Translations under genes and position numbers: made by a program | Assembly: GCA_964411505.1 (NCBI GenBank) | Contig: CAYPLH010000006.1 | Span: 62,001 to 126,000, forward strand | DNA: 64,000 bases | Source of the DNA: CAYPLH01 sp964411505 | GTDB taxonomy: Bacteria; Bacillota; Clostridia; CAYPLH01; DUMO01 | Direction: 5' to 3' | In this document: positions 63,404 to 64,000 of the stretch, piece by piece | How positions within the stretch are numbered: the stretch's first letter is position 1 | Layout: each line of letters begins with the position of its first letter | Notes under the pieces: generated by a model | Seen by the model: only the letters and a program-made list of their open reading frames with translations | Told to the model about the DNA's origin: nothing | The model's database searches: none

Positions 63404-64000
63404 TCAATTAAACATTCTACTTATTCTGGTCAACACTTTAGATTTAGAATTCTGAAAAATTTCCACTATTTTAAACTTTATTTTAATGGGTATATCTTCA
63501 TCGGGATCATTTGAGGTGATTATTTTATAGTCCTCCTCAGAAAGTACATCCTTTAGATCCTGCTTAAGCGAATCTGGTATTGTTCCATGGGTAGCGTCTA
63601 CAAAACAAAGTGGCGGAAAAAGTACACACCACCAATTCTCTCCTTCACCATTACCAATTACAACCCTCAATGCCTTATAATTCCCAGCCGGCAATGTAAT
63701 ATCTCCATACATTTTTGTGGGGAAGGGAAAATTACCTAACATTATATGAGCTTCATAATCTTTCCCTCTGCTTTTTATCTCGCTTTGCGCAATGCTCTTG
63801 ATGACATCCAGTTTGTTGCTTATAATATGTTGAGTCTCATCAATATTCTTTGAACCATCAAGCATTACTTTCACTTCATCAATTATAACATCCCTTACTT
63901 GTCTTTTTAACTCTTGGTCTTCTGGCGAATCGCTATTAGCAATTACATGCAGCCTGATAATATTATCAGAAAGACCGCTATCAACTTCTTTGGAATAAGT
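63404..64000 (-). CDS. spoIIR: stage II sporulation protein R, C-terminal part (cut by window edge)
   Basis: The frame is open from the right edge for 198 codons to the stop at 63404. IIRLHVIANSDSPEDQELKR near the visible start and the core NWWCVLFPPLCFVDA are the family hallmarks. SpoIIR is secreted from the forespore and signals the mother-cell protease SpoIIGA to activate pro-sigma-E, so the host forms endospores. Only the N-terminal signal segment is missing, lying beyond the window. The C-terminal 45 residues include a basic tail after a KFKIVEIFQ stretch. Confidence 0.96.
   Translation of the reverse strand, partial: TYSKEVDSGLSDNIIRLHVIANSDSPEDQELKRQVRDVIIDEVKVMLDGSKNIDETQHIISNKLDVIKSIAQSEIKSRGKDYEAHIMLGNFPFPTKMYGDITLPAGNYKALRVVIGNGEGENWWCVLFPPLCFVDATHGTIPDSLKQDLKDVLSEEDYKIITSNDPDEDIPIKIKFKIVEIFQNSKSKVLTRISRMFN

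Noticed and set aside
1..64000. tRNA, rRNA, integrase, transposase or phage genes
   Set aside because: Looked for and none recognised on either strand; the only mobile-like signals are small repeats.

Overview
The window comes from a low-GC, spore-forming, anaerobic Firmicute of clostridial type. A stage II sporulation protein R gene runs off the right edge. The window also has an S-layer-anchored polysaccharidase, LplA/LplB/LplC-type sugar transporters, AraC regulators with extracellular sensor domains, and strong AGGAGG-like ribosome binding sites. All 39 genes I can support lie on the minus strand, so transcription runs from high to low coordinates throughout. The species cannot be named from the sequence alone.

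Layout, left to right. (1) 1-897: N-terminal part of a membrane-bound sensor/regulator, cut by the edge. (2) 1122-14912: one tightly packed locus with a large solute-binding protein carrying extra sugar-binding-like modules, two separate pairs of permeases, an NHL/TPR/Yip1 membrane protein, a DUF5696 protein, an intracellular beta-propeller protein and a URO-D/MtaA-type methyltransferase-like protein. (3) 15039-28277: catabolic block with an M14 peptidase-like protein, a GH140-like glycosidase, a DUF1537 sugar-acid kinase, a split transketolase, an Asp/Glu racemase-family protein, a LacI repressor with operator-like sites, an esterase, an FAD oxidoreductase and an unusual M23-PKD-golvesin-like protein. 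(4) 28476-38770: LplA/B/C transporter, DUF1593 protein, TIM-barrel glycosidase-like protein, a pseudogene remnant and an AraC/Cache regulator. (5) 39048-51256: GH78-like rhamnosidase, S1 sulfatase, GH43-like protein and a 2130-residue surface protein with a heparinase II/III-like lyase core and SLH anchor. (6) 51519-60324: a second DUF1593 + LplA/B/C + AraC set with a D-2-hydroxyacid dehydrogenase. (7) 60643-64000: core-type genes (Orn/Lys/Arg decarboxylase, MgtC, SpoIIR).

How it fits together: the window is a large complex-glycan utilisation island. A surface-anchored lyase would cut a uronate-containing polymer. Three solute-binding proteins and four permease pairs import oligosaccharides, with no ATPase gene present, so a shared MsmX-type ATPase elsewhere is implied. 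Signal-less rhamnosidase, sulfatase, GH43-like, GH140-like and beta-propeller proteins would finish degradation in the cytoplasm. Two regulons are visible in the DNA: four copies of one promoter/operator in blocks 4-5, and two copies of a 44-bp site in block 6. Each probably belongs to the AraC/Cache regulator in its block.

The most unusual non-coding signal is a pair of exact-period 125-bp repeats at 43091-43340. Each unit folds into several hairpins, and every stem difference between the copies keeps base pairing. A matching promoter for the sulfatase gene would transcribe through them. Other structure includes a 48-bp near-perfect palindrome, a hairpin flanked by 14-bp direct repeats, short dispersed repeats, and remnants of at least one deleted gene.
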